Positions 36,173-45,621 of a stretch of DNA of 64,000 bases are shown here, piece after piece. Every line of letters starts with the position of its first letter. The stretch's first letter is position 1. Under the pieces are notes generated by a model, which did not search any database, was not told the DNA's origin, and saw nothing but the letters and a program-made list of their open reading frames with translations. The position numbers were made by a program, and so were the translations under genes. The stretch is from Mesorhizobium_G sp049840935 (lineage in GTDB: Bacteria > Pseudomonadota > Alphaproteobacteria > Rhizobiales > Rhizobiaceae): NCBI GenBank assembly GCA_049840935.1, contig JASGJA010000024.1, positions 124,001 through 188,000 on the forward strand. The letters run 5' to 3'.

Positions 36173-36342
36173 TGCGACAACTCCGATAAATCCAGTGTTC
36201 GATGGAAAAGCGCGGCTTGGAAGGAATTTGCGCTTCAATCCTGTGACAGTGTTTACATTGCAGCGCGAAAGAAACGCGAGGATTTTCAAGTTTTAGTGGG
36301 AATGTTTAGAGAAAATCTGTGTTGCGATTGACTGAGTTGGCG

Positions 36343-36413
36343 TGTAAATTTGTAAAATATGTAAAAGCCAGATCGCTGTAAAAGCAGCCGTCAAGCCTGT
36401 AAAGATGTGTAAA
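36343..36413. promoter_or_regulatory. six TGTAAA direct repeats between aceA and scfR
   Basis: TGTAAA occurs at 36343, 36351, 36360, 36377, 36398 and 36408, all in the same orientation within 71 bases; start spacings are 8, 9, 17, 21 and 10. They lie 171-241 bases upstream of aceA and 164-234 bases upstream of scfR. Such clustering suggests a multimeric regulator site. ScfR itself is the nearest candidate. The rest of 36173-36342 shows nothing further I can identify. Confidence 0.5.
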
Positions 36414-36435
36414 AAGATGAAGAGCCCATGTTCTG

Positions 36436-36537
36436 GACCCCCACCCCTTACCCCTCCCCTCAAGGGGGAGGGGGAATTTGAAGCGCTACGTCCATCATTC
36501 CCCTCCCCCTTGAGGGGAGGGGTAAGGGGTGGGGGTA
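36436..36537. repeat. mosaic inverted repeat (type B)
   Basis: 36436-36476 (CCCCCACCCCTTACCCCTCC then CCTCAAGGGGGAGGGGG) and 36498-36537 (its complement) make an almost perfect hairpin of about 40 base pairs with a 21-base loop, ending 39 bases before the scfR start. Other members are at 41684-41783 and 49289-49389. Confidence 0.8.
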
Positions 36538-36576
36538 TTCAAAGCGAATGCCTTTCAGTTTCCGCGGGCCACCATC

Positions 36577-38026
36577 ATGGCTGAGCAGAAGATATTTGCG
36601 GGGCCGCGTATTCGCCGGATACGCAACGCGAAGGGCCTGACCCAAACAGCAATGGCCGAAGGGCTTGGCATTTCGCCGTCCTATCTGAATCTCATAGAGC
36701 GCAATCAGCGCCCCCTGACTGTTCAGCTCATTCTCAAACTGGCCTCGACCTACAATGTCGAGCCGTCAGAATTGCAGGGCGAGGCAAAGGGTTCGATTGC
36801 GGCGTTGAAGGAGGTGTTTTCCGATCCGCTTCTGTCGGGGGAACTGCCCGGCGATCAGGAATTGATCGAGGTGGTGGAAGCGGCGCCGAATGCGGCGTCG
36901 GCAATGATAAAGCTGTTTCGCGCGTATCGGGAGCAGGCCGACCGGCTTTCGGATCTGTCCGAAATCATGGCGCGCGAAGGCCATGCGACAACGCTGTCAT
37001 CGGCGCGCCTGCCCATCGATGAAGTCCGCGATGTGTTTGAGCGGCGCTCAAACTACTATGCGAATATCGAGGAAGAGGCGGAGGCGTTCACGCGGCTGCT
37101 CGATCCGGGTGACGATTTATACGGCGCGCTGAAAGGCTGGTTGAAACGCGAATATGGAATAGTGGTGAAGGTGCTGCCGGTGGCGACCATGCCGAACTGG
37201 CGGCGGCGCTATGATCGACATTCCCAACGGTTGTTTATCTCGGAGCGCCTGTCTCCATTCGACCAGTTGCGCGAGGTCGCGATGGAGGCGTGCCTTATCA
37301 GGATGCGGGTGGCGGTGGCTGGCGCAATTCAGGCGCTGAAATTGTCGTCGGATGAAGCGCGGCGGCTGGCACGGTTCGAGCTTGGACGATATGCGGCGCA
37401 CGCGCTGATGATGCCCTATGCGGCGTTTCATGCAGCGGCGGTGCGGAGTCGGTATGACATCGACGTGCTGCGCTCGCGCTTCGGCGTTTCGTTTGAGCAG
37501 GCGGCAAATAGGCTGACGATGTTGCAGCGGCCCGGCGCGAGCGGCGTGCCGTTTTTCATGCTGGAAGTGGACAATGCGGGGCATCGCTTTCGGAAAGCAG
37601 GTAGCCAGGGATTTCCGCAAAGCCGGTTCGGTGGTGGGTGTCCTAAGCTATCCGTTCATGCGGCATTCGGCCTTCCGGGGCAGATTTTTGTCGAGGCAGT
37701 AGAGATGCCGGACGGCGCGGAGTTTCTCACGATTTCCCGCACACTCGAAGGACCGCAGGGTGCCTTTGCCGAAAGGCCGCGTCGGACAGCGCTACTGCTG
37801 GGCTGCGACATCGGGTTCAAGGACGAGATTGTATATAGCGCTGCGTTGCCTGCGCCGCCATGGGAGGCGAACCGCGCGTGCAGGGCAGGTGGGTGCGACG
37901 ACCGTTGGCCCAGCGTGCAGGCTTTGCGAGCGACCGGGTTGTCTTGCACGGGCCGAACCGCCCGTCACGCGGCCACTTGGGCTGGATGAAATGGTGACAG
38001 GGCTGAGCGCGTTTGATTTTCAGTGA
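36577..38026 (+). CDS. ScfR-family regulator (XRE HTH, DUF2083), frameshifted near 37850-37905
   Basis: About 482 residues when joined. N-terminal XRE HTH: IRRIRNAKGLTQTAMAEGLGISPSYLNLIERNQRPLTVQLILKLA (residues about 10-55). The middle has an IrrE-like segment (DQLREVAMEACLIRM... ELGRYAAHALMMPYAAFHAAAVRSRYDIDVLRSRFGVSFEQAANRL), and the end is the short-chain-fatty-acid regulator domain. The first frame finishes in nonsense at 37989; the expected cysteine motif GPACRLCERPGCLARAEPP and LGLDEMVTGLSAFDFQ are in another frame ending at 38026. The 1450-base span fits one extra base, whose exact place I cannot fix. Start ATG 36577. Relatives regulate acyl-CoA and glyoxylate genes; divergent from aceA. 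Confidence 0.85.
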
Positions 38027-38046
38027 TTCATTGGGAAGTTTGCGCT

Positions 38047-38157
38047 GCCCCTCATCCCGCTGCCGCGACCTTCTCCCCGTAAACGGGGCGAAGGAAGATA
38101 ATTGCGACGCTGGCCACAATCCCTTGGCCTCGTTTATGGGGAGAGGGTCGCGGCACC
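38047..38157. repeat. mosaic inverted repeat (type A), degenerate
   Basis: 38047-38094 repeats the CCCTCATCCCGCTGCCGCGACC unit with CCCCGTAAACGGGG, as at 29101; the complementary half at about 38123-38157 (TTATGGGGAGAGGGTCGCGG) is shorter and diverged. It fills most of the gap between scfR and the transporter gene. Confidence 0.65.
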
Positions 38158-38273
38158 GACACTTGCGCTGCGCCAATAGACGCCGCGTGCTGGATCACGC
38201 ATATACGCAACTTCTTGAATAGGCGGATTGCGTTCGCGCGGGAATGCGCGATGTTCCAAGAAAACGAAAACGC

Positions 38274-39201
38274 ATGACGAACGCTGCCGCCGGTCCAAGT
38301 CTTACGGACAATTCCTATCATGGCGCGAATGAGCGCCGCACCGGCATGTTGCTGGTGTTTCTATCCGCCCTGTTCTGGAGCATGGGCGGGACGATTGCGC
38401 GCTTCATCGAAGCGCCGGATAGCTGGACGGTGGTGTTCTGGCGCTCATTCTGGGCGTCGATGTGTATCTTCGCCTTCATCGTTCTTCGCGACGGTTGGCA
38501 TGGTGCGTGGCGGGCTTTTCGCACGATGGGCGTTCCGGGTTATGCGGTGTCGGTCTGCTTCGCGATTGCATCGACCTGCTTTGTGATTGCGCTGAGCTAC
38601 ACGACAGTTGCGAATGTGCTGCTGATTCAGGCGGGCGTGCCGCTGCTGGCGGCGCTGTTCGGCTGGATATTCTTTCGCGAGCGGGTTTCCGGCGCGACAT
38701 GGGTCGCCATTTTTGCGGTGATCGTCGGCGTGGGCGTGATGGTCTCGGAGAGCATCGGAGGCGAGGTCTCTCCGATTGGCGACGGGCTTGGCCTTGCTGA
38801 TCGCCTGCGTGTTCGCGACCGCGACGGTTATCACGCGGCGTTATTCACATGTGCGAATGACGCCTGCGACGTGTCTCGGCACGGTGCTGGCGTGCCTGTT
38901 CGCGGCAACGCAGGCCAGCACGCTGCACACAAATGGGACCGATGCCGCATATCTGTTCGCATTCGGCATGGTCAATCTCGGCCTCGGCATGGTTTGCTTT
39001 GCAATGGGCGCGCGTCTCATCGCTGCCGCCTATGCCGCGCTCATAGGCTGTTTCGAGCCGATACTCGGTCCGGTTTGGGTCTGGCTGATTCATGGAGAGG
39101 AACCATCGCCGCGAGCGCTGATCGGCGGCGCAATCGTGGTTGCGGCGCTAATCGGTCATGTTCTGCTGCAGTTTCGTAAGCAGCCCAAGCGCGCATATTG
39201 A
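38274..39201 (+). CDS. DMT-superfamily (EamA) transporter, frameshifted at 38784-38786
   Basis: About 308 residues when joined, ten predicted membrane helices in two EamA repeats. First repeat: LLVFLSALFWSMGGTIARFIE, VVFWRSFWASMCIFAFIVL, YAVSVCFAIASTCFVIALSY, VANVLLIQAGVPLLAALFGW. The frame breaks after GGEVSPIGD; dropping one G from GGG at 38784-38786 continues GLALLIACVFATATVITRRY... to LIGCFEPILGPVWVWLIHGE and the stop at 39199-39201. The 928-base span fits one extra base. Start ATG at 38274 is a choice; 38244 is an alternative. Substrate unknown. Confidence 0.85.
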
Positions 39202-39299
39202 GTTCTTTTTTCAGACTGAAATTTTGTTATGCAGTGCGCATAGGAAAATGTTTTTCCGGCTTGTCGCCCGCTTGGAAGGTTAATAAGCTTCCATCTAAT

Positions 39300-39331
39300 C
39301 CGGCTGTGCTGCATTGCAGCAAAGAAGCCGG
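39300..39331 (+). promoter_or_regulatory. hairpin in the potF leader
   Basis: CCGGCT...AGCCGG arms enclose an inner GCTGC-ATT-GCAGC palindrome, 26 bases upstream of the potF ATG. No U-run follows, so it is not an ordinary terminator; it could be an operator (GCTGCATTGCAGC) or an mRNA structure. Confidence 0.4.
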
Positions 39332-39356
39332 AACGGGGTCAACACGGAGATAATGC

Positions 39357-40449
39357 ATGACCGCTAGCAAGCTTGGTCTGTCGGCCGCACTGGTCGCCCT
39401 TATGACGTTCGGCGCGAGCGCGCAAGATAAAGTCGTCAACGTTTATAACTGGTCGGATTATATCGACACCTCGATCCTTGAGGACTTCACCAAGGAGACC
39501 GGCATCAAGGTCGTATATGATGTATTCGATTCGAACGAGATTCTGGAAACCAAGCTGCTCGCGGGCGGCAGCGGCTATGATGTCGTCGTGCCGAGCGGCC
39601 ACTTCCTCGTTCGCCAGATTCAGGCTGGCGTTTTCCAAAAGCTCGACAAATCGAAGCTGCCGAACCTCTCCAACATGTGGGATGTGGTTAGCGAGCGCAC
39701 CGCCGCATACGATCCCGGTAACGAATATTCGGTCAACTATATGTGGGGCACCACGGGCATTGGCTACAATGTCGACAAGGTGAAGGCCGCGCTTGGCATC
39801 GACAAGATCGATAGCTGGGATGTGATCTTCGATCCAGCCAAGGCTGAGAAGCTCAAGGATTGCGGCATTTATATTCTTGACCAATCGCAGGACATCATTC
39901 CGGCCGCTCTGCACTATCTGGGTCTGGATCCGAATGCGCGTGACGCCGACAGCTTTGCCAAGGCCGAGGAACTGCTTCTCAAAATTCGGCCCTATGTGCG
40001 CAAGTTCCACTCCTCCGAATATATCAACGCGCTGGCGAACGGCGACATCTGCCTTGCAATCGGCTGGTCGGGCGACGTGTTTCCAGGCGCGTGACCGCGC
40101 TGCGGAAGCAAATCAGGGCGTGAAGGTCGACTACGTAATTCCAAAGGAAGGCGCGGAAATGTGGTTCGATCAGTTCGCGATCCCTGCCGACGCGCCGCAT
40201 TTGGAAGAGGCGCTGGCCTTCATCAACTACATGATGAAGCCGGAAGTTGCCGCCAAGGCCAGCAACTATGTTTACTACGCGAACGGCAACAAGGCTTCGC
40301 AGGAGTTCATCGAGAAGGACATTCTGGACGACCCGGCAATCTATCCGGACGAAGCCACACTTTCCAAGCTCTATACGGTCCAGCCATATGGACCAAAAGA
40401 GCAGCGTTTGGTGACGCGGCTCTGGACCAAGGTCACCACAGGCCAATAA
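39357..40449 (+). CDS. potF: putrescine/spermidine-binding protein, frameshifted at 40080-40082
   Basis: Periplasmic substrate-binding subunit, 363 residues when joined. Signal peptide MTASKLGLSAALVALMTFGASA then QDKVVNVYNWSDYIDTSILEDF, the polyamine-binding pattern (NWSDYI). GGSGYDVVVPSGHFLVRQI, YMWGTTGIGYN and IGWSGDVF are conserved. A premature TGA follows ...VFPGA; removing one T from TTT at 40080-40082 gives VFQARDRAAEANQGVKVDYV and continues to TVQPYGPKEQRLVTRLWTKVT. The 1093-base span fits one extra base. First gene of potFGHI. Whether putrescine or spermidine is preferred is not shown. Confidence 0.92.
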
Positions 40450-40461
40450 GCAACGCGACAC

Positions 40462-40486
40462 AAAGGCCCGGCATTGCCGGGCCTTT
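40462..40486 (+). terminator. hairpin between potF and potG
   Basis: AAAGGCCCGG-CATTG-CCGGGCCTTT, a strong GC stem with T-run, 12 bases after the potF stop. Inside a transporter operon it may give partial termination, so that the binding protein is made in excess over the membrane parts. Confidence 0.75.
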
Positions 40487-40509
40487 CAGCTTCAACGCAA
40501 GGGTCCGTC

Positions 40510-41646
40510 ATGAAATCACTGGGCAGCATTCGCCGAAGCTTCGCGCCGTGGGCCGATCCTTCTGCCAAACCATATATTGTCTTTGAGAACATAACGAAGC
40601 GATTTGGCGACTTCACCGCCGTCAACAACCTCTCGCTTTCCATTTTCGAGCGCGAGTTCTTTGCGCTGCTGGGCGCATCGGGTTGCGGCAAGTCTACGCT
40701 GCTGCGAATGCTGGCTGGCTTCGAGGAGCCGACATCGGGCCGCATCTTGCTGGACGGGCAGGATTTGCGTGGCATTCCGCCGTACAAGCGGCCCGTGAAC
40801 ATGATGTTCCAGTCCTATGCGCTGTTCCCGCATATGACTGTCGAGCAGAATATTGCGTTTGGCCTCAAGCAGGACGGGATGCCAAAGGCCGAGATCGACG
40901 CGCGCGTTGCCGACATGCTCAAGCTGGTGAAGCTGACGCAGTTTGCCAAGCGCAAGCCGCACCAGCTTTCGGGCGGCCAGAGGCAGCGCGTGGCGCTGGC
41001 GCGGTCGGTGGCAAAACGGCCAAAGGTCTTGCTGCTGGATGAACCGCTGGGCGCGCTTGACAAGAAGCTGCGCGAGGAAACGCAGTTCGAGTTGATGGAT
41101 CTCCAGCAGAGTCTTGGCCTGACATTCGTTGTCGTTACGCACGATCAGGAAGAGGCCATGACCATGGCCGACCGCATCGCGATTCTCGACAAGGGTGAGG
41201 TAATGCAGGTGGCGACACCTGCGGAGATTTACGAAGCGCCTGTGTCTCAGTTCGTCGCGAACTTCGTCGGCAATGTGAATATGTTCGAGGGCAAGGTGAA
41301 GGCGCGCAATGGCGAGGCTGCAACGCTTGTCGGCGGCAGCGGCGCAGAGATCAATGTGGTGAATGCCGGTGATGCGGCGGCGGGCAAGGATGTGGTGTTC
41401 GCGATCCGACCTGAGAAGATAAAAGTCTCGTCCAAAAAGCCAGCCAATGCCAATGCGATGCAGGGCGAAATCTGGGACATCGCCTATCTGGGGGATATGA
41501 CGATTTTCCACGTCAAACTCGGTGACGGGCAGATTGTCAAAGCCGCGACGATGAACAGTTCGCGCATTGCAGAAGATCCGCTGAGCTGGAGCGATCAGGC
41601 GTGGATTTCATTTGAGCCGGACGCCGGCGTCGTGCTGACGAGGTGA
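40510..41646 (+). CDS. potG: polyamine ABC transporter ATP-binding protein
   Basis: 378 residues from ATG at 40510. Walker A GASGCGKSTLLRML (about residues 57-70), QSYALFPHMTVEQNIAFGLKQD, signature HQLSGGQRQRVALARS, Walker B VLLLDEPLGALD and switch VVTHDQEEAMTMADR. A TOBE-type regulatory domain follows (about 275-378; VVFAIRPEKIKV, IWDIAYLGDMTIFHVKL). PotA/PotG type by order and by PQQ-free polyamine context with potF. Downstream the operon is interrupted by a type B repeat before potH. Confidence 0.93.
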   Translation: MKSLGSIRRSFAPWADPSAKPYIVFENITKRFGDFTAVNNLSLSIFEREFFALLGASGCGKSTLLRMLAGFEEPTSGRILLDGQDLRGIPPYKRPVNMMFQSYALFPHMTVEQNIAFGLKQDGMPKAEIDARVADMLKLVKLTQFAKRKPHQLSGGQRQRVALARSVAKRPKVLLLDEPLGALDKKLREETQFELMDLQQSLGLTFVVVTHDQEEAMTMADRIAILDKGEVMQVATPAEIYEAPVSQFVANFVGNVNMFEGKVKARNGEAATLVGGSGAEINVVNAGDAAAGKDVVFAIRPEKIKVSSKKPANANAMQGEIWDIAYLGDMTIFHVKLGDGQIVKAATMNSSRIAEDPLSWSDQAWISFEPDAGVVLTR

Positions 41647-41683
41647 TGGCGATGAGCAGTTGCGAATATGTGGGTCGCGAAGC

Positions 41684-41783
41684 TACCCCCACCCCATACC
41701 CCTCCCCTCAAGGGGGAGGGGGACAGAAGCGCCGAGTTTCCAATTCCCCCTCCCCCTTGAGGGGAGGGGTATGGGGTGGGGGT
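41684..41783. repeat. mosaic inverted repeat (type B) inside the pot operon
   Basis: Complementary arms at about 41684-41723 and 41745-41783 form a hairpin of roughly 40 base pairs with a short loop. It fills the whole potG-potH gap. Its final GGGGTGGGGGT stands 5 bases before the potH ATG, so the repeat appears to supply the ribosome-binding purines. Confidence 0.8.
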
Positions 41784-41787
41784 AATC

Positions 41788-42726
41788 ATGGCTGACAATG
41801 TTTCCGATACGGCAGGCCCCGCAGGCAATAATCTAATCGCAGCGATTACCAGCCGTCTGGTGATCCTCGTTCCCTATGCCTGGTTGCTATTTTTCTTCCT
41901 GATCCCATTCTTCATCGTTTTCAAGATTTCGCTCTCCACGACGGCAATATCGATGCCGCCCTACGAGCCGGTCATTAGCGGGTTCTCCGACCTTGCTTCA
42001 AAATGGCGTGAGTTCAGTTTCGACAACTACCTGTGGCTGACGCAAGACCCGCTTTATTATCGTGCCTATATCCGCAGCGTGGTGATCGCCGGTATTGCGA
42101 CCTTTTTCACGCTGCTGATCGGCTATCCGATTGCCTATGGCATGGCGCGAGCGCCCGCCACGGTGCGGCCAACATTGTTGATGCTGGTGATCCTGCCGTT
42201 CTGGACGTCCTTCCTGATCCGCGTCTACGCGTGGATTGGCATTCTGAAGCCGGAGGGGTTGTTGAATCAGTTCCTCATGTGGCTGAACGTGATCGACTCT
42301 CCGCTGATAATCCTGAACACGGATTGGGCTATCTATATCGGCATCGTCTATTCCTATCTGCCGTTCATGGTGCTGCCACTCTATTCGGCGCTTGAAAAGA
42401 TGGACTACACACTGATCGAAGCGGCGAACGATCTTGGATGCCCGCCGCTGAGCGCGTTCTGGAAAATCACCTTCCCGCTTTCGCTGCCCGGCGTGGTGGC
42501 CGGTTGCTTGCTGGTGTTCATTCCTGCCGTCGGCGAGTTCGTTATTCCCGACCTGCTGGGCGGGTCTGAAACGCTGATGATCGGCAAGACGCTGTGGAAC
42601 GAATTCAACGCCAACCGAGACTGGCCGGTTTCATCTGCGGTGGCGGTTATATTGCTGCTGCTTCTGGTGGTGCCGATCATGTTCTTCCAGCAGGCACAGG
42701 CAAAAGCACAGGAGCAGGGGCGCTGA
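41788..42726 (+). CDS. potH: polyamine ABC transporter permease
   Basis: 312-residue inner-membrane permease from ATG at 41788. First helix LVILVPYAWLLFFFLIPFFIVFKISLS (about residues 21-48), then the PotB/PotH-type long periplasmic loop and helices IRSVVIAGIATFFTLLIGYPIAYGMA, LLMLVILPFWTSFLIRVYAWIGIL and further. The ATPase-contact loop is EAANDLGCPPLSAFWKITFPLSLPGVVAG. The stop is followed one base later by the potI ATG. Upstream spacing is set by the type B repeat. Confidence 0.93.
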   Translation: MADNVSDTAGPAGNNLIAAITSRLVILVPYAWLLFFFLIPFFIVFKISLSTTAISMPPYEPVISGFSDLASKWREFSFDNYLWLTQDPLYYRAYIRSVVIAGIATFFTLLIGYPIAYGMARAPATVRPTLLMLVILPFWTSFLIRVYAWIGILKPEGLLNQFLMWLNVIDSPLIILNTDWAIYIGIVYSYLPFMVLPLYSALEKMDYTLIEAANDLGCPPLSAFWKITFPLSLPGVVAGCLLVFIPAVGEFVIPDLLGGSETLMIGKTLWNEFNANRDWPVSSAVAVILLLLLVVPIMFFQQAQAKAQEQGR

Positions 42727-42727
42727 C

Positions 42728-43546
42728 ATGAACACGACCTGGTCCCGTTTCAATATAGCTTCGATCGTGCTGGGCTTTGCATTCCTGTACCTGCCGATCG
42801 TGCTGCTGATTATCTTCTCGTTCAACGCCTCCAAGCTGGTTACGGTTTGGGGCGGGTTTTCCACGAAATGGTATGTGTCGCTGTTTCAGAATGCTGCCCT
42901 GATGGATGCCGCGTGGGTGACCATCCGGGTCGGGGTGATATCGGCGACCTTCGCGACGATACTCGGCACGATGGCTGCACTGGCACTGACGCGCTACACG
43001 CGGTTCCGGGGGCGCGTGCTGTTCTCCGGCATGGTGTTTGCTCCGCTGGTTATGCCGGAAGTCATCACCGGCCTTTCGCTGCTGCTGCTGTTCGTGGCTA
43101 TCGGTCTGGATCGCGGGTTCTTCACGGTAACGCTGGCGCATATCACTTTCACCATGTGCTTTGTCGCGGTGGTGGTTCAGTCGCGACTGGTGACATTCGA
43201 CCGCTCGCTGGAAGAGGCCGCGATGGACCTCGGAGCAACGCCGGTACGGACGTTTTTCTCAGTGACGCTGCCGGTGATTTTGCCTGCAATCGTGTCTGGC
43301 TGGATGCTGGCCTTTACGCTGTCGCTGGACGATCTGGTTATTGCGAGCTTCACGTCGGGACCGGGCGCAACCACGCTGCCGATGAAGATTTACAGTCAGG
43401 TGCGACTTGGTGTGACGCCGGAGATCAACGCGGCATGTACCTTGCTGATAGCTATCGTAACGGTCGGTGTTATCGCGGCGTCGATTGTGAACAAACGGCG
43501 TGAGGTGCAGCGTAAGCTGGACGAGCAGGCTGCGCAGCGCGGCTGA
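42728..43546 (+). CDS. potI: polyamine ABC transporter permease
   Basis: 272-residue second permease. Helices: IVLGFAFLYLPIVLLIIFSF (about residues 12-31), VGVISATFATILGTMAALALT, LFSGMVFAPLVMPEVITGLSLLLLFVA and others; the coupling loop EEAAMDLGATPVRTFFSVTLPVILPAIVSG contacts the ATPase. Typical PotC/PotI closing helix and KRREVQRKLDEQ tail. Its TGA at 43544-43546 abuts the stop of the convergent AsmA gene (43547). Confidence 0.93.
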   Translation: MNTTWSRFNIASIVLGFAFLYLPIVLLIIFSFNASKLVTVWGGFSTKWYVSLFQNAALMDAAWVTIRVGVISATFATILGTMAALALTRYTRFRGRVLFSGMVFAPLVMPEVITGLSLLLLFVAIGLDRGFFTVTLAHITFTMCFVAVVVQSRLVTFDRSLEEAAMDLGATPVRTFFSVTLPVILPAIVSGWMLAFTLSLDDLVIASFTSGPGATTLPMKIYSQVRLGVTPEINAACTLLIAIVTVGVIAASIVNKRREVQRKLDEQAAQRG

Positions 43547-45433
43547 TTATTGCAGTGTTTGCGGTGGGAGTGCGGCGGAAACGAAAGGCGCATCCCACGA
43601 GCCGCCCACAAAGAAGGACGCTTCGCGACCGTTGGGGTTGAAGATCGAAACCTTGTCGCGCGAGGCGATGGTGCCGGATAGCGCTACGCCGCGCCCGGCA
43701 TAGGGCAGAATGCCGGACAGGAAGATGATGCGGGGGCCGGCGCGAACCTCAGCTTTCTGGATGCGCCCGACACCGTGAACGATAGTGGCGTCGAGGTCAG
43801 CGGCGTCGATTGCAAGCGTTCCGGTGGCAATGTCCGACAGGGGAAAGAAGCCGCCGCCCGCCGTTTTTGAAACGAGTGCGGCGAGGTCTATGCCACCAAG
43901 CTCGCCTTTGCCGAAATGAGCCGACAGATTGCCATCGGCGTAATTCAGCATCGTGTCGAGTGACTGGCCTATACCCGATAGAGCGAAGGAAACATCGCCC
44001 TTGGCCTTGGGCGCAACTGCCGGGAAGCCGGTTGCTGCGCCGAATGCCTCGCCATCAATGCCTTTGGCATCCATTCGGATTTCGGTTTTCGGAGTGTCGC
44101 CCGTGTGATCGATCGTGAAGGCACCGGCAAGCTTTCCACCGAAACCGTCAGCCTGCGTGACGTCGAAAACTGCCCGACCTTTTTGCGCGCTCATGTGACC
44201 TTTGACATTCACAAGCTCGGAACCGTCCAGCGTGGTCTTTTTCGCCGAAAGTTCGAGGTCGAAATCAGCCTTGTGAATCAGACCTTCCGAGAGGTCAGAT
44301 CCAACGCGATCGTAAGACATAAGCGGGGTGAATATGGACACGAAGGATTGGATGTCGAGCGTATCGAATGCAAGTTGGCCGCCGAGGACAGGGCGGTAGC
44401 CAGATTTGAGATGCAAAACGCCTTTGCCCACGCTGCCATCAACGGTCAAAGCCGCCTCCGGAATATTCACCTTGTCTCGTTCGCCGGTGACTTTGCTTTG
44501 CAACTGGATGGAGCCGATGGCCGAGCCGGTGGAAATGCCAGCATCGGTCCACGAAATCGCACGGCGCACAGAGGGAATTGCGAGGCTGAACGACCCGTTC
44601 AGCCGCCCTGAGCCTGCTCCACGAAACTCGCCTTCGTATGAAGCGGTGAGCGGCTCCGAAGCCAGCTTGGTGCTAATGGTCGTTGCGCCGCCAGCAAGCA
44701 AGGCAAGAGGGGAGGCCGATGACAGGTCCACCGCGACGTCTTCGCCGCGCCATGTGCCACGCAGGGAAACACTGCCGCTGGCATTGAGCGCGGGCCACGC
44801 CACCTTGCCGGAAAGCCGGGTGATTATATCCTGTTGCTGACCATCGACCATGCGCACGACGCGGCCATTGGAAAACTCGACCGTGCCGAATGGCGTGGCG
44901 GGGAAGCGCGAGAAATCAGGCTTGTCGGGGTTCTCTGCTATGAGGTCGCGAACCGTGTCGACAGCCTGCGAAATACGCCCGCTGGAGGTGAAAAACTCCG
45001 GTCCGGGCTCGCCGAGATTTGAGCCGAGACGGATGACCGGATTGATGAGCTTCACTTCGGAAAAGGAAACATTGCCGTTGATCGCATCGAGGGCGGAAAG
45101 GTCGATTTCCACGCGCTCAGCCTCGATGACGGCGGGGTTGTCCCAATCGCCCCATTGATAGAGCGTTACACCGGCCAGCACGGCCTTGAAGGTGGGGAAC
45201 ACCTCGATCTGCGGCGTGCTGGCGATGGCTACGCGAAAGCCGCTCCAAGCACTAAGTTCGATGGCTATGCGATTGCGCACAAGCTGGGTAGAAGCCACCC
45301 ACGGCAAGGCAGCAAGCGACAGCGCGCCCAGCGACAGCAGGGCGACCAGTGCGAACAGGCCGCGCCGGATCAGGACCGTTGTGGTCACCCCCGACCGCTT
45401 CCAATCATTCGCCGCTATCGGACGATCAGTCAT
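43547..45433 (-). CDS. AsmA family protein
   Basis: 628 residues. One N-terminal membrane helix (about 24-47, GLFALVALLSLGALSLAALPWVA), then a long beta-rich periplasmic region. AsmA N-terminal motif is seen in the stretch about residues 48-120 (VRNRIAIELSAWSGFRVAI, FPTFKAVLAGVTLY), and the AsmA C-terminal part around residues 340-600 (GVLHLKSGYRPVLGGQLAFDTLDIQSFV, KTEIRMDAKGIDGEAFGAATGF, LSAHFGKGELGGIDLAAL, GVALSGTIASRD). AsmA-like proteins are bridge-type envelope proteins linked to lipid transport and outer-membrane assembly. Monocistronic. Confidence 0.87.
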   Translation of the reverse strand: MTDRPIAANDWKRSGVTTTVLIRRGLFALVALLSLGALSLAALPWVASTQLVRNRIAIELSAWSGFRVAIASTPQIEVFPTFKAVLAGVTLYQWGDWDNPAVIEAERVEIDLSALDAINGNVSFSEVKLINPVIRLGSNLGEPGPEFFTSSGRISQAVDTVRDLIAENPDKPDFSRFPATPFGTVEFSNGRVVRMVDGQQQDIITRLSGKVAWPALNASGSVSLRGTWRGEDVAVDLSSASPLALLAGGATTISTKLASEPLTASYEGEFRGAGSGRLNGSFSLAIPSVRRAISWTDAGISTGSAIGSIQLQSKVTGERDKVNIPEAALTVDGSVGKGVLHLKSGYRPVLGGQLAFDTLDIQSFVSIFTPLMSYDRVGSDLSEGLIHKADFDLELSAKKTTLDGSELVNVKGHMSAQKGRAVFDVTQADGFGGKLAGAFTIDHTGDTPKTEIRMDAKGIDGEAFGAATGFPAVAPKAKGDVSFALSGIGQSLDTMLNYADGNLSAHFGKGELGGIDLAALVSKTAGGGFFPLSDIATGTLAIDAADLDATIVHGVGRIQKAEVRAGPRIIFLSGILPYAGRGVALSGTIASRDKVSIFNPNGREASFFVGGSWDAPFVSAALPPQTLQ

Positions 45434-45495
45434 TCGTAACCGTCATCGCCCACCTCTTCGGCGCATCCATACATATTCCACGTAAGGAGCGCTGT

Positions 45496-45621
45496 ATGTG
45501 CTGGCAAGGGCAAATCGATGGCAGAGTTGTGAATGGTGTGGGCTCGAATGAGGCAACAGCTCACGCGATTTCCGATGGTTGGATCGGACGTGGGGTCAGC
45601 GACCGTATCAAATCCTCCTAA
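45496..45621 (+). CDS. possible small protein, 41 aa
   Basis: ATG at 45496 is preceded by AAGGAG with a 6-base spacer, the best ribosome site in this region. The product is MCWQGQIDGRVVNGVGSNEA followed by THAISDGWIGRGVSDRIKSS, without signal peptide or helix. It overlaps the convergent nitronate monooxygenase gene by four bases. Evidence is limited to the initiation signal; it could be chance. Confidence 0.35.
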   Translation: MCWQGQIDGRVVNGVGSNEATAHAISDGWIGRGVSDRIKSS

